A DNA stretch of 35,720 nt, taken from Treponema sp. (GTDB lineage: Bacteria > Spirochaetota > Spirochaetia > Treponematales > Treponemataceae). The notes beneath the pieces were generated by a model that was given only the letters and a program-made list of their open reading frames with translations, had not been told where the DNA came from and did not search any database. The stretch spans positions 1 to 35,720 of the forward strand of contig JAEDDW010000014.1 in NCBI GenBank assembly GCA_016293645.1. The letters run 5' to 3'. Both the position numbers and the translations under genes were made by a program. Shown in pieces: positions 23,932 to 31,122 of this stretch (position 1 is its first letter; each line of letters opens with the position of its first letter).

Positions 23932-24003
23932 AGCGGAAAACGGGAATCGAACCCGCAACATCGACCTTGGCAAGGTCGCGCTCTACCATTGAGCCATTTC
24001 CGC
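23932..24003 (-). tRNA. tRNA-Gly(GCC)
   Basis: Full cloverleaf with acceptor GCGGAAA, anticodon loop TTGCCAA, TTCGAAT T-loop and U73 (from position 23932), the usual glycine discriminator. No CCA is encoded. Confidence 0.97.
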
Positions 24004-24051
24004 AAATGCGTCGCAGCAACTGCTGTCAGATACTGCATTATTTTTAATTAG

Positions 24052-24123
24052 AGCGGAAAACGGGAATCGAACCCGCAACATCGACCTTGGCAAGGTCGCG
24101 CTCTACCATTGAGCCATTTCCGC
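24052..24123 (-). tRNA. tRNA-Gly(GCC), second identical copy
   Basis: The same 71-nt body as 23933-24003, again with U73 and no encoded CCA. The copies are 120 bp apart; the spacers differ, so this is an older tandem duplication of the gene only. Confidence 0.97.
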
Positions 24124-24136
24124 AAAATTATCTATA

Positions 24137-24216
24137 TGCGAGATGAGAGACTTGAACTCTCACGCCTAGGCACTAGATCCTAAGTCTAGCGTGTCTGCCA
24201 ATTCCACCAATCTCGC
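24137..24216 (-). tRNA. tRNA-Leu(UAG)
   Basis: Acceptor GCGAGAT, anticodon loop CTTAGGA with anticodon TAG, a short class II variable arm and A73. No CCA is encoded. First gene of the Leu-Gly-Gly transcript. Confidence 0.96.
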
Positions 24217-24265
24217 GGGTGATTACTGACTGAACAAGTATGTTCAAGCTTCCGTAATGAGCAAG

Positions 24266-24294
24266 ACTATATTAAATATCATTGGTTTTGTCAA
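24266..24294 (-). promoter_or_regulatory. Strong promoter of the tRNA-Leu-Gly-Gly operon
   Basis: On the minus strand consensus -35 TTGACA (24289-24294), 17-bp spacer, -10 TATAGT (24266-24271), about 50 bp before tRNA-Leu. Confidence 0.8.
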
Positions 24295-24392
24295 TTATCA
24301 ATCGTGAAAATTTGAAAATTATTTCAATTTTTTTTCAGCCGGAACTCCAGGTGCGGTCTTGCTTTTCTTTTGCAGGAACAGGGTGGAGGAAT

Positions 24393-24422
24393 AAAAAAAC
24401 CTCTCAGATAACTGAGAGGTTT
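24393..24422 (-). terminator. Terminator of tRNA-Lys
   Basis: CCTCTCAG / CTGAGAGG with a 4-nt loop (24400-24419), then a T run on the minus strand. Confidence 0.9.
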
Positions 24423-24425
24423 TCC

Positions 24426-24498
24426 TGAGCGATACAGGGATCGAACCTGCGACCCGCAGATTAAGAGTCTGCTGCTCTACCAGCTGAGCTAATCGCCC
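24426..24498 (-). tRNA. tRNA-Lys(CUU)
   Basis: Acceptor GGGCGAT, anticodon loop CTCTTAA with anticodon CTT, normal D and T loops, A73 and no encoded CCA. It has its own promoter and terminator. Confidence 0.96.
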
Positions 24499-24537
24499 TT
24501 TTTTTATTTACCAGCGCTTGTCGCGTTGATGTTTAAG

Positions 24538-24566
24538 AATATATATTTTCTGAAAAAAAATGTCAA
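24538..24566 (-). promoter_or_regulatory. Strong promoter of tRNA-Lys
   Basis: On the minus strand consensus -35 TTGACA (24561-24566), 17-bp spacer, -10 TATATT (24538-24543). Confidence 0.75.
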
Positions 24567-24676
24567 TAGCAAAATCGAAAAAAACTCAAAAAAATAATAA
24601 AATCAAAAAAAAACATGCTCCCGTCCGGAACCTGAAAAAAATGCTGGGGTGCTCTCAGAGTGCTGCTGCCTGGAAA

Positions 24677-24701
24677 TAAAAAAAAGCCAGCGGATGCTGG
24701 C
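24677..24701 (-). terminator. Terminator of tRNA-Arg
   Basis: GCCAGC / GCTGGC stem with a 4-nt loop (24686-24701), T run on the minus strand (from the A run 24679-24685). Confidence 0.85.
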
Positions 24702-24706
24702 TAAGG

Positions 24707-24780
24707 TGCGTCTGACACGACTCGAACGTGCAACCTGCGGATTCGAAGTCCGATGCTCTATCCGGTTGAGCTACAAACGC
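24707..24780 (-). tRNA. tRNA-Arg(UCG)
   Basis: Acceptor GCGTTTG / CAGACGC, anticodon loop CTTCGAA with anticodon TCG, A73 and no encoded CCA. Only 42 bp separate it from tRNA-His, and that gap holds a terminator-type hairpin. Confidence 0.95.
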
Positions 24781-24788
24781 ATGTAAAT

Positions 24789-24818
24789 AAAAAAAACTGA
24801 CTCTTGCGAATCAGTTTT
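24789..24818 (-). terminator. Terminator-like hairpin between tRNA-His and tRNA-Arg
   Basis: AAAACTGA / TCAGTTTT stem (24793-24800, 24811-24818) with a 10-nt loop and about eight T on the minus strand. It sits upstream of tRNA-Arg, which has no visible promoter of its own. Confidence 0.75.
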
Positions 24819-24822
24819 AGGG

Positions 24823-24894
24823 GTGCCTGGTGGGATTTGAACCCACGACAACCAGATCCACAATCTGGCGCTCTACCCCTGAACTACAGGCACC
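24823..24894 (-). tRNA. tRNA-His(GUG)
   Basis: Acceptor with the extra 5' G (G-1) opposite C73, as required for histidine. The anticodon loop is TTGTGGA with anticodon GTG, and the T loop is TTCAAAT. No CCA is encoded. Confidence 0.96.
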
Positions 24895-24913
24895 ATACAA
24901 TTGATGTATAGAG

Positions 24914-24940
24914 ATTATAGAAAATCGTTTCATTAGTCAA
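24914..24940 (-). promoter_or_regulatory. Candidate promoter of tRNA-His
   Basis: On the minus strand -35 TTGACT (24935-24940) and -10 TATAAT (24914-24919) with a short 15-bp spacer, about 20 bp before the tRNA. Confidence 0.5.
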
Positions 24941-24972
24941 TAGCAAAAGGATAAAAAACGCGATTTTCTATA
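24916..24972. repeat. Perfect 12-bp inverted repeat in the divergent tRNA/flagellar region
   Basis: TATAGAAAATCG (24916-24927) and CGATTTTCTATA (24961-24972) with 33 bp between. One arm overlaps the tRNA-His -10 box. Confidence 0.7.
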
Positions 24973-25008
24973 GTTCCGCCTTGAAACCCATCTCTTCCTT
25001 TATTTTCC

Positions 25009-25035
25009 TAAACTTCTTTTTTCAGATGCCGAAAT
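25009..25035 (+). promoter_or_regulatory. Sigma-28 (FliA)-type flagellar promoter
   Basis: TAAACTTC, exactly 11 bp, then GCCGAAAT. The enteric consensus is TAAAGTTT-N11-GCCGATAA; each half matches 6 of 8. It lies about 42 bp before the flgN-like gene and would drive flgN-like/flgK/flgL and perhaps fliW/csrA. Confidence 0.7.
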
Positions 25036-25076
25036 TCATAGAGAATAACTCTTTTTGTTTTTTTACGGAGACAACT

Positions 25077-25520
25077 ATGGCAGATGATAAAGAAATGGAA
25101 CTTATCAGTGTACTCAACGAGCAGGAAAGAATTCTCGATTCCATGCTTGATGAACAGAGCCGCATCCACGAGTGTGTTGTGAAACGCAGCTGGGAAGGTC
25201 TTGAACAGTATGTAATGACCATCAATGAACTTGGCGGTGAATTCTCCAGGGTGGATAATTTCCGTGACCGTATTGCTTCCGTTTCTGACGACATCTATTT
25301 CAAACCTGAAGTAAAGGATGTTTTCCTTCGAGTAAAAAACAAGCTTTCAAAAAGCAAGATTGAAAATGATGCCCTTGCGAAATATGTGAACGCAACAAAG
25401 GCATTCATCTCTGAAGTCATGGACAACTGCATTTCTCAGCAGCGCAATGACATCTATTCATCAAACGGAACAATGAGAAAGAATTATGCCCAGAGCATAG
25501 TTATCAACAGATCGGTATAA
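25077..25520 (+). CDS. FlgN-like flagellar export chaperone
   Basis: 147 aa, almost wholly helical and charged, as in FlgN chaperones that hold FlgK and FlgL for export. Sequence identity to FlgN is weak, so the call leans on size, predicted helices (ELISVLNEQERILDSMLDEQ, VKRSWEGLEQYVMTINELGG) and the position directly before flgK and flgL. The start at 25077 is used because ACGGAG lies 6-7 nt upstream; the frame is open to 24981 but that part crosses the sigma-28 promoter. Confidence 0.7.
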   Translation: MADDKEMELISVLNEQERILDSMLDEQSRIHECVVKRSWEGLEQYVMTINELGGEFSRVDNFRDRIASVSDDIYFKPEVKDVFLRVKNKLSKSKIENDALAKYVNATKAFISEVMDNCISQQRNDIYSSNGTMRKNYAQSIVINRSV

Positions 25521-25538
25521 GGTAAAAGAGGTATAAAG

Positions 25539-27410
25539 ATGGCTAGTTCATTTGCAGGAATTGAAATCGGTAAAAGAAGTTTGATGGCTCATGAGACTCA
25601 GATCAGTACTGCGGGTCATAATATTTCAAATGCTGATACGGAAGGTTACAGCCGCCAGCGTGTAAACATCAGGTCTTTTGATCCTATTTACCGCCCAGAC
25701 CTTGAGCGCGCCATGGTACCGGGACAGATCGGGCAGGGTACTGATGTTGAAAGCATTACCCGTATCCGTGATGAACTTCTTGAGTCGCGCATTGTTGAAG
25801 GGACAAACCTTGAGACTTTCTGGGAGACCCGTGACAAGTATTATTCAATGATCGAGTCCATCTATAACGAACCTAACGATATTTCCGTCAGGACAAACAT
25901 GGACAAATACTGGTCTGCATGGCAGGAACTTTCCACTTATCCTGAAAGTGATGCCGCACGTCAGGCTGTTGTTGTCCGCGGTCAGACTCTCGCAAATTCC
26001 ATTCAGCAGCAGTACAAGAGTCTTCGTGGAATTGCAGATCAGGTAAATGGTGATATTGAGGCAACTGTGAAACAGGTAAATGACCTTGCCCGTCAGATTG
26101 CAGCATGCAACAACGAAATTGTCCGTGTGGAAGGCATGGGTGACAATCCAAATGATCTTTATGACCGTCGTGATCTTCTTGTTGAAAAACTTTCTGGCCT
26201 TATCAATGTGACTGTCACTGAAAGGGATCCTGATGAATTCATGGTTCATACAGATGGACAGGTTCTTATCCAGGGTGATCTTGCACGTCAGATTGCTACA
26301 GTCGGTCAGATAGACAACAACGGTTATGGAAAACTTGTATGGACAGATACAAAGCTTGATGCTGAATTCCACGGCGGAAATCTTGGTGCTCTCGTAGAAC
26401 TTCGTGACAAGGACCTTCGCGGTGAAATGCAGACCTTGAATACAATGACATTGAACTTTGCTGATCTTGTAAATGATGTTCACCGCAATGGTATCGGCAA
26501 GAACAATACTACAGGAATTGATTTTTTCGTCCAGCATGATTTTGTCGAGAATGCACATGGTAACTATGACAGCGACGGTGACGGCGTTGAAGATCATTCA
26601 TATATTTTCCGCATCACAGGTACAAATACTCTTCGTCCACAGGAACAGGTAGGTCTTTCCGGAACAATGACGATCAACGGTGCCGGCGGAAACATTACCG
26701 TCGCATACAACGCAACAGATACAGTTGAAGAGGTCATCAACAGAATCAACGACAGCAACGGTGAAGTAAAGGCTTATCTTGACCGCAACAATCACCTTGT
26801 ACTCAAGGCGACAGCCGCAGCTCAGATTGGAAATCCTGACTTTGCAATCCGACATGTTGAAGACAGTGGTGCTTTCCTTGCCGGATATTCAGGACTGCTT
26901 GGTGGAAGCGGCTCTGACAATGCCTTTGACTGGGAACGTGCTGATGCCGTCGATGTTCTTGCAGATGCAGATTATTCAGTAAGTCCTATTCTTGATCCTG
27001 CAGCTTATGTTGCGGTCAACAGAATCATCGAAAATGACGTTTCAAGTGTTGCCGCAGGTTTTGCAAATTCAAAGGGATATGCTGAAGCAAGCGATGGTCG
27101 TGCCGCAGTAGAAATGGCCGCAATAAGAAATACAAAAGTCATGATTGGTTCTGAAAGGACTTTTGATGATTACTTTGCGGAACGCGTTACAAGTGTAGGA
27201 CTGAAAGGCGAGCAGGCCCAGAATCAGCTTGCCACACAGAACAAGATCATGGGAGACCTTCGTGATCTTCGTGATTCAATCAGCGGTGTAAACATCGATG
27301 AGGAACTTGCTGACATAATCAAGTTCCAGCATGGATACAATGTGGCTGCCAAGTTCATTACGGTTCAGGATGAACTTCTTGATACTTTGATCAACAGGCT
27401 TGGCGTTTGA
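25539..27410 (+). CDS. flgK: Flagellar hook-associated protein 1 FlgK
   Basis: 623 aa, joins hook and filament (in spirochaetes inside the periplasm). The N-terminal D0 region has the rod/hook signature HNISNADTEGYSRQRVNI. The long middle is variable and Asp/Gly rich, and the C-terminal D0 region is ELADIIKFQHGYNVAAKFIT with LLDTLINRLGV at the end. The ribosome site is AAGAGG. It starts 18 bp after the flgN-like gene and is followed by flgL. Confidence 0.96.
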   Translation: MASSFAGIEIGKRSLMAHETQISTAGHNISNADTEGYSRQRVNIRSFDPIYRPDLERAMVPGQIGQGTDVESITRIRDELLESRIVEGTNLETFWETRDKYYSMIESIYNEPNDISVRTNMDKYWSAWQELSTYPESDAARQAVVVRGQTLANSIQQQYKSLRGIADQVNGDIEATVKQVNDLARQIAACNNEIVRVEGMGDNPNDLYDRRDLLVEKLSGLINVTVTERDPDEFMVHTDGQVLIQGDLARQIATVGQIDNNGYGKLVWTDTKLDAEFHGGNLGALVELRDKDLRGEMQTLNTMTLNFADLVNDVHRNGIGKNNTTGIDFFVQHDFVENAHGNYDSDGDGVEDHSYIFRITGTNTLRPQEQVGLSGTMTINGAGGNITVAYNATDTVEEVINRINDSNGEVKAYLDRNNHLVLKATAAAQIGNPDFAIRHVEDSGAFLAGYSGLLGGSGSDNAFDWERADAVDVLADADYSVSPILDPAAYVAVNRIIENDVSSVAAGFANSKGYAEASDGRAAVEMAAIRNTKVMIGSERTFDDYFAERVTSVGLKGEQAQNQLATQNKIMGDLRDLRDSISGVNIDEELADIIKFQHGYNVAAKFITVQDELLDTLINRLGV

Positions 27411-27441
27411 TCAGTTATAAGACGAATGAGAGGTAAGTAAA

Positions 27442-28686
27442 ATGCATAGAATCAGTTCACAGTTCAATAATACAGATACACAGTACCAGCTCAGAAAGCA
27501 GGAAGTCCGTCAGGCTATTGCAAACCGCCAGATCGGTTCACAGTCGAGGATCGGACAGCTTAGGGATGATCCTCTTGCTGCAGGTCATCTTGTCCGCTAC
27601 CAGTCATACCTTGGCCGTGTGGAACAGTTTGAAAAAAATGCCCAGACTCTTGCTGATCAGTACAATGTTCGCGAAGGTTACATCAATCAGAACCTTCAGA
27701 TCATGCAGCGTGTTCGTGAGCTTGCAGTAAATGGTGCGACGGGAACAAACACGACAGAAGATCTCAAGAATATGTCCGTAGAGGTAAATGAGCTTCTTAA
27801 GGAAATCATTCAGAATGCCAATGCAGTTGGACCTGATGGAAATACTCTTTTTGCCGGAACACGTACAAAGGGTATTGCTTTTGACGTGGTCATGGGAAAT
27901 ATTGCTGGTTCCAATGAAGAGCTCATCGAGAAGGTAACATATCAGGGCAACGTAGGTACAAACAGAATTGAGGTTGATGAGAATTCTTACCTTACTGTAG
28001 ACAACAGCGGAAACAAAACTTTCTGGGCTGAACCACAGCAGCTTATGGGCCAGCGTGACCTTAGTGCATGGCAGGCTCTTGAGGATTCGACAATCACAGT
28101 AGATGGCGTAGACATCGCAGTAAAAAGCGGTGACAACATCTATGCAGTTGCCTCAAAGATCAATGACAGTGGTGTTGCTGTAAAGGCTACAATCGACCCT
28201 GTGACAAAGGGACTCAATCTTTCAACAACAGATTCACATCAGATCTGGCTTGAGGATAAATCAGGTTCCGTATTGAGCGACATGGGAATGATAAAGGATT
28301 CTACACAGTTCCCTCCATACAATATCGGTGAAAGCGTAAAGGTTTCTGGTGGATCACTTTTTGATGCTGTAATTTCACTCCGTGATGCGATGATCAAGGG
28401 CGATCATGAGGCAATCGGAAGCCGTGTGCTTGGTGCATTGGACAGCGGTATCAACAATCTGACTACACGTCTTGCTAAAAGCGGAAGTGATTATGAACGA
28501 GCAATGAATAATGTTCAGCGCAATCAGACAACTGAAGTCAACGTTACACAGCTTGTAAGCCGTGAAGGTGACATTGATATCACAAAGGCAATTACTGACC
28601 TTAAGATGATGGAATATGTAAACCAGGCGACAATGAGCAATGCCGGAAAAATGTATTCAAGCACTCTTCTAAATTACATGAGATAG
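27442..28686 (+). CDS. flgL: Flagellar hook-associated protein 3 FlgL
   Basis: 414 aa, second hook-filament junction protein. The flagellin-like N-terminal helix MHRISSQFNNTDTQYQLRKQ and C-terminal helix LKMMEYVNQATMSNAGKMYS pair to form the D0 core. The ribosome site is GAGAGG. It lies 31 bp after flgK and is followed by a 180-bp gap with a large hairpin, then fliW. Confidence 0.95.
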   Translation: MHRISSQFNNTDTQYQLRKQEVRQAIANRQIGSQSRIGQLRDDPLAAGHLVRYQSYLGRVEQFEKNAQTLADQYNVREGYINQNLQIMQRVRELAVNGATGTNTTEDLKNMSVEVNELLKEIIQNANAVGPDGNTLFAGTRTKGIAFDVVMGNIAGSNEELIEKVTYQGNVGTNRIEVDENSYLTVDNSGNKTFWAEPQQLMGQRDLSAWQALEDSTITVDGVDIAVKSGDNIYAVASKINDSGVAVKATIDPVTKGLNLSTTDSHQIWLEDKSGSVLSDMGMIKDSTQFPPYNIGESVKVSGGSLFDAVISLRDAMIKGDHEAIGSRVLGALDSGINNLTTRLAKSGSDYERAMNNVQRNQTTEVNVTQLVSREGDIDITKAITDLKMMEYVNQATMSNAGKMYSSTLLNYMR

Positions 28687-28711
28687 TGTTTTGTAAGTAA
28701 TACAAATACAT

Positions 28712-28827
28712 ATTGAATGTGGGACGCAGGTGTAAAAGAAATTGGAGGGACCCGCCAAGAAATTTTTTTTGAGTGAAGCGGGAGGAAACAATTTTTTTAC
28801 ACCGTCAGCGAGGGACCCGCATTCAAT
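28712..28827. repeat. 116-nt nested inverted repeat between flgL and fliW
   Basis: The outer stem has 12 bp (ATTGAATGTGGG with CCCGCATTCAAT, one G-U pair). After an internal loop comes a 15-bp stem (GGTGTAAAA and AAATTG with CAATTT and TTTTACACC, one bulged G). A symmetrical 6-nt internal loop leads to CCCGC / GCGGG and a 22-nt loop. It may be a repeat element or an RNA that modulates fliW-csrA expression. Confidence 0.8.
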
Positions 28828-28865
28828 AAAAATTCATATTAATTTTTATAAAACAGGATATAATC

Positions 28866-29309
28866 ATGCAGGTAAAAACAAAGACAATGGGAACAGTTGA
28901 AGTTGGAGAGGAGAGATTGATTTCCATTCCATCGGGATTGTTTGGCTTCGAGGAATATACGGATTTTGCACTTGTGGACTGTGAGTATGAACCTTTGATA
29001 TGGCTCCAGTCTTTGCAGGATCCAAATCTTGCATTTCTGCTGATTGATCCATTTCTCATCACTGACGAATATGAGGCAGACATTGCAGACAGCGAACTCA
29101 TGCGTATTGGAATCAAGGATCCGGCAGATGTTACTGTAATGACAATCGTTACGGTTCCTGGTGACGGAAGTCCTGTTACTGCAAATTTCCAGGGACCACT
29201 TATCATCAACAAGAAAAATCATCTTTGCATGCAGGCTATCCTTGACAGTTCTAGATGGACTACAAAGCACAACATCATTGAAGCCTTGAAACGGAAGGAG
29301 GCAAAATAA
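28866..29309 (+). CDS. fliW: Flagellar assembly factor FliW
   Basis: 147 aa. FliW binds flagellin and, when free, inhibits CsrA, linking flagellin supply to its translation. Family marks are VEVGEERLISIPSGLFGFEEY, the PLIWLQSLQDPNLAFLLIDP region and GPLIINKKNHLCMQAIL. An AGGA ribosome site lies 7 nt before the ATG. Its stop overlaps the csrA start (TAATG), so the two are translationally coupled. Confidence 0.96.
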   Translation: MQVKTKTMGTVEVGEERLISIPSGLFGFEEYTDFALVDCEYEPLIWLQSLQDPNLAFLLIDPFLITDEYEADIADSELMRIGIKDPADVTVMTIVTVPGDGSPVTANFQGPLIINKKNHLCMQAILDSSRWTTKHNIIEALKRKEAK

Positions 29310-29524
29310 TGCTGATCCTTTCGAGAAAAATCGATCAGAAAATCAGGATCGGAGATGACATAATTTTGACAATCATCGATGTGAAAGGTGATCAGGTTAA
29401 GATTGGTGTTGAAGCTCCTTCTGATGTGAAAGTCTACAGACAGGAAGTGTTCAGTGCTATCCAGTCTGAAAACACGGCGGCAAACAACATTTCAGTTGAT
29501 GCGCTCAATAAGATTTTCAAATAA
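29309..29524 (+). CDS. csrA: Carbon storage regulator CsrA
   Basis: 71-aa RNA-binding translational regulator that recognises GGA-containing hairpins near ribosome sites. MLILSRKIDQKIRIGDDIIL is the invariant first part and VKIGVEAPSDVKVYRQEVF the binding edge. A consensus GGAGG precedes the ATG inside fliW. The FliW-CsrA pair controls flagellin translation in other bacteria; the flagellin gene is at the right end of this window. Confidence 0.97.
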   Translation: MLILSRKIDQKIRIGDDIILTIIDVKGDQVKIGVEAPSDVKVYRQEVFSAIQSENTAANNISVDALNKIFK

Positions 29525-29528
29525 AATA

Positions 29529-29573
29529 AAGCAGTTGCCTTGGAATACAAGCCGACTGCTTTTCTTTTTTTTT
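29529..29573 (+). terminator. Terminator after csrA
   Basis: AAGCAGT / ACTGCTT stem with a long loop, then TTTCTTTTTTTTT. It ends the flagellar run. Confidence 0.8.
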
Positions 29574-29585
29574 GCTATGACAAAG

Positions 29586-30269
29586 CTACTGTTTCTGTTT
29601 GTTTTCCAGGACTATTTCAGCTTCTGACTTTCTGACGTAAAGAGGTCCGTCATAATCCTGCATCGGCTGCACTTTATCGGCGATCATTTTTTCTGCGATT
29701 TCAAAAAGGGATTCTGCGCAATCGGATTGAGGATCAAAACTGTGAACGGAATAAAGCGGTGTAAGTTCCGCGGTTCTTTCTGTGAAGGTCTTTGCACCTG
29801 GACCGCATACAAGCACCGAAGTCTCCGCATCAAGCTGCTTGAGAATTTCCTCTATTTCCTTGTCTTCTTCCTCACGAAGTTTTTCTCCGCGAAGATAGAA
29901 ACTGTAGAAAAACTCATCTTCCTTTGCTTCGATTACAGAAAGAACCGTCTCTATGGCATTTTTGTATGGATGAGCATAGGCATCAAGGGATGGAATTCCG
30001 TAAATAGGAGTTCCGGATGAAAGATTCAAGGCTTTGAGTGCGCTCAATCCAAGTCTTAAACCGGTGAATGTTCCAGGACCTAAGGTTGTGCATGTGTAGT
30101 CAAGGTCGGCCGGTGTAAGTCCAGCTTCTTTCATTACAAAATCAATCGCCGGAAGAAGTTTTTCCGACTGTTTGATTCCGATATCATATGTGACTTTCAC
30201 GATGTTTCTGTCATTCTTTACTGCGACTGTAAGTTTTGAGACTGCGCAGTCAATTGCAAGTGCGTTCAT
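29586..30269 (-). CDS. tsaB: tRNA threonylcarbamoyladenosine biosynthesis protein TsaB
   Basis: 227 aa, partner of TsaD in making t6A37 on ANN-decoding tRNAs. The N-terminal ASKHA fold opens MNALAIDCAVSKLTVAV, and TTLGPGTFTGLRLGLSALKAL is the family signature. The gene overlaps the end of tsaE by 4 nt (ATGA), so the two are coupled. TsaD and TsaC are not in the window. Confidence 0.95.
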   Translation of the reverse strand: MNALAIDCAVSKLTVAVKNDRNIVKVTYDIGIKQSEKLLPAIDFVMKEAGLTPADLDYTCTTLGPGTFTGLRLGLSALKALNLSSGTPIYGIPSLDAYAHPYKNAIETVLSVIEAKEDEFFYSFYLRGEKLREEEDKEIEEILKQLDAETSVLVCGPGAKTFTERTAELTPLYSVHSFDPQSDCAESLFEIAEKMIADKVQPMQDYDGPLYVRKSEAEIVLENKQKQ

Positions 30270-30724
30270 TTTGCAACCCCGTTGAATTCAATTTTACCGT
30301 TGTTCCAGTTCCTTATCTCGATTGTTCGAGTTCCGTCTGCAGAAGGAGTGATCTTCATGAATATGGTTTTTTTGGGCAATTCAGACTGAACTTTTTCACT
30401 CCACTCAATTATGCATACTCCATTGCCGTAAAGCATTTCATCAACACCCAGGTTTACAAAATCCTCCGCGCCTTCAAGCCGATATACATCCATATGATAA
30501 AGAGGCATTTTTGTTCCGTCGTACTCACTGATGAGACAGAAAGTAGGGCTTGTGATATTGTCAGAAATACCAAGAGACTGGGCGATTCCTTTTGTGATTG
30601 TCGTTTTTCCGGCAGCAAGGGTTCCTGTCATTGCAAGGATATCTCCGCTTTTCAGCAATGAGCCGATGGCTTTTCCAAGTTCAATGGTTTCTTCGGAAGT
30701 AGAAGTATGAAATTCAAAATCCAT
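30266..30724 (-). CDS. tsaE: tRNA threonylcarbamoyladenosine biosynthesis ATPase TsaE
   Basis: 152-aa P-loop ATPase that works with TsaB and TsaD in t6A formation. The Walker A region is TGTLAAGKTTITKGIAQ, followed by SPTFCLISEY, YHMDVYRLEG and IEWSEKV, all typical. Translation is taken from ATG 30724; TATAAT lies 6 nt before it and no ribosome site exists, so the message is likely leaderless. A longer frame from TTG 30742 would place the -10 box inside the gene. Confidence 0.95.
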   Translation of the reverse strand: MDFEFHTSTSEETIELGKAIGSLLKSGDILAMTGTLAAGKTTITKGIAQSLGISDNITSPTFCLISEYDGTKMPLYHMDVYRLEGAEDFVNLGVDEMLYGNGVCIIEWSEKVQSELPKKTIFMKITPSADGTRTIEIRNWNNGKIEFNGVAK

Positions 30725-30730
30725 GACTTT

Positions 30731-30736
30731 ATTATA
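30731..30736 (-). promoter_or_regulatory. -10 box of tsaEB, leaderless
   Basis: Minus-strand TATAAT, 6 nt before ATG 30724. No convincing -35 box is seen. Confidence 0.5.
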
Positions 30737-30773
30737 GTTCAATGAACAGTTTTATGGAATACAATGCCAGGGC

Positions 30774-30808
30774 AAAAAAAACTCCGCAATGCATCTGCAA
30801 AGCGGAGT
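30774..30808 (-). terminator. Terminator of the PilZ/unknown gene run
   Basis: Minus-strand ACTCCGC / GCGGAGT stem (30781-30787, 30802-30808) followed by seven or more T. Confidence 0.9.
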
Positions 30809-30830
30809 GTAAATTCAGTTTAAATCTTGA

Positions 30831-31100
30831 TCATGTCTGAGGCAGCTGGTCGTCTCTTGCCATCACATCTATAAATTCCTTAAGGGATTTGTTCAAAGGG
30901 ATTACAGGATAGTCAATATCTTTAGGCAGTGGATCAAGGTCGACTGTACGAATTCCAAGCGGATTCATTTCAACAGTAAAACTGATTGGAACGTCAACCA
31001 CATTGGCAAGAAATTCGATTTTTGCCTGGGCCTTGTAGTGGTGGATATAGTAGATGTAGCCGTCTTCTTTTGTTATTGAATGTAATTCCAATACCTTCAT
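30831..31100 (-). CDS. Small hypothetical protein
   Basis: 89 aa, unrecognised. Beta-rich, with VLELHSITKEDGYIYYIHHY at the start and FTVEMNPLGIRTVDLDPLP in the middle; no signal peptide or membrane segment. The ATG at 31100 lies 6 nt after a TATAAT box (31107-31112) without a ribosome site, so it may be a separate leaderless unit even though it follows the PilZ gene by only 22 bp. A strong terminator follows. Confidence 0.7.
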   Translation of the reverse strand: MKVLELHSITKEDGYIYYIHHYKAQAKIEFLANVVDVPISFTVEMNPLGIRTVDLDPLPKDIDYPVIPLNKSLKEFIDVMARDDQLPQT

Positions 31101-31122
31101 AGTTCAATTATAACCCATTATA

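Noticed and set aside
24233..24246. LexA/DinR-like palindrome GAACAAGTATGTTC in the tRNA-Leu leader
   Set aside because: The Gram-positive SOS box needs GAAC-N4-GTTC; the gap here is six, and it lies downstream of a strong tRNA promoter with no repair gene.
25845..26597. 250-codon minus-strand open frame inside flgK
   Set aside because: Antisense shadow of a clear flgK coding sequence; Cys/Ile-rich composition and no start signals.
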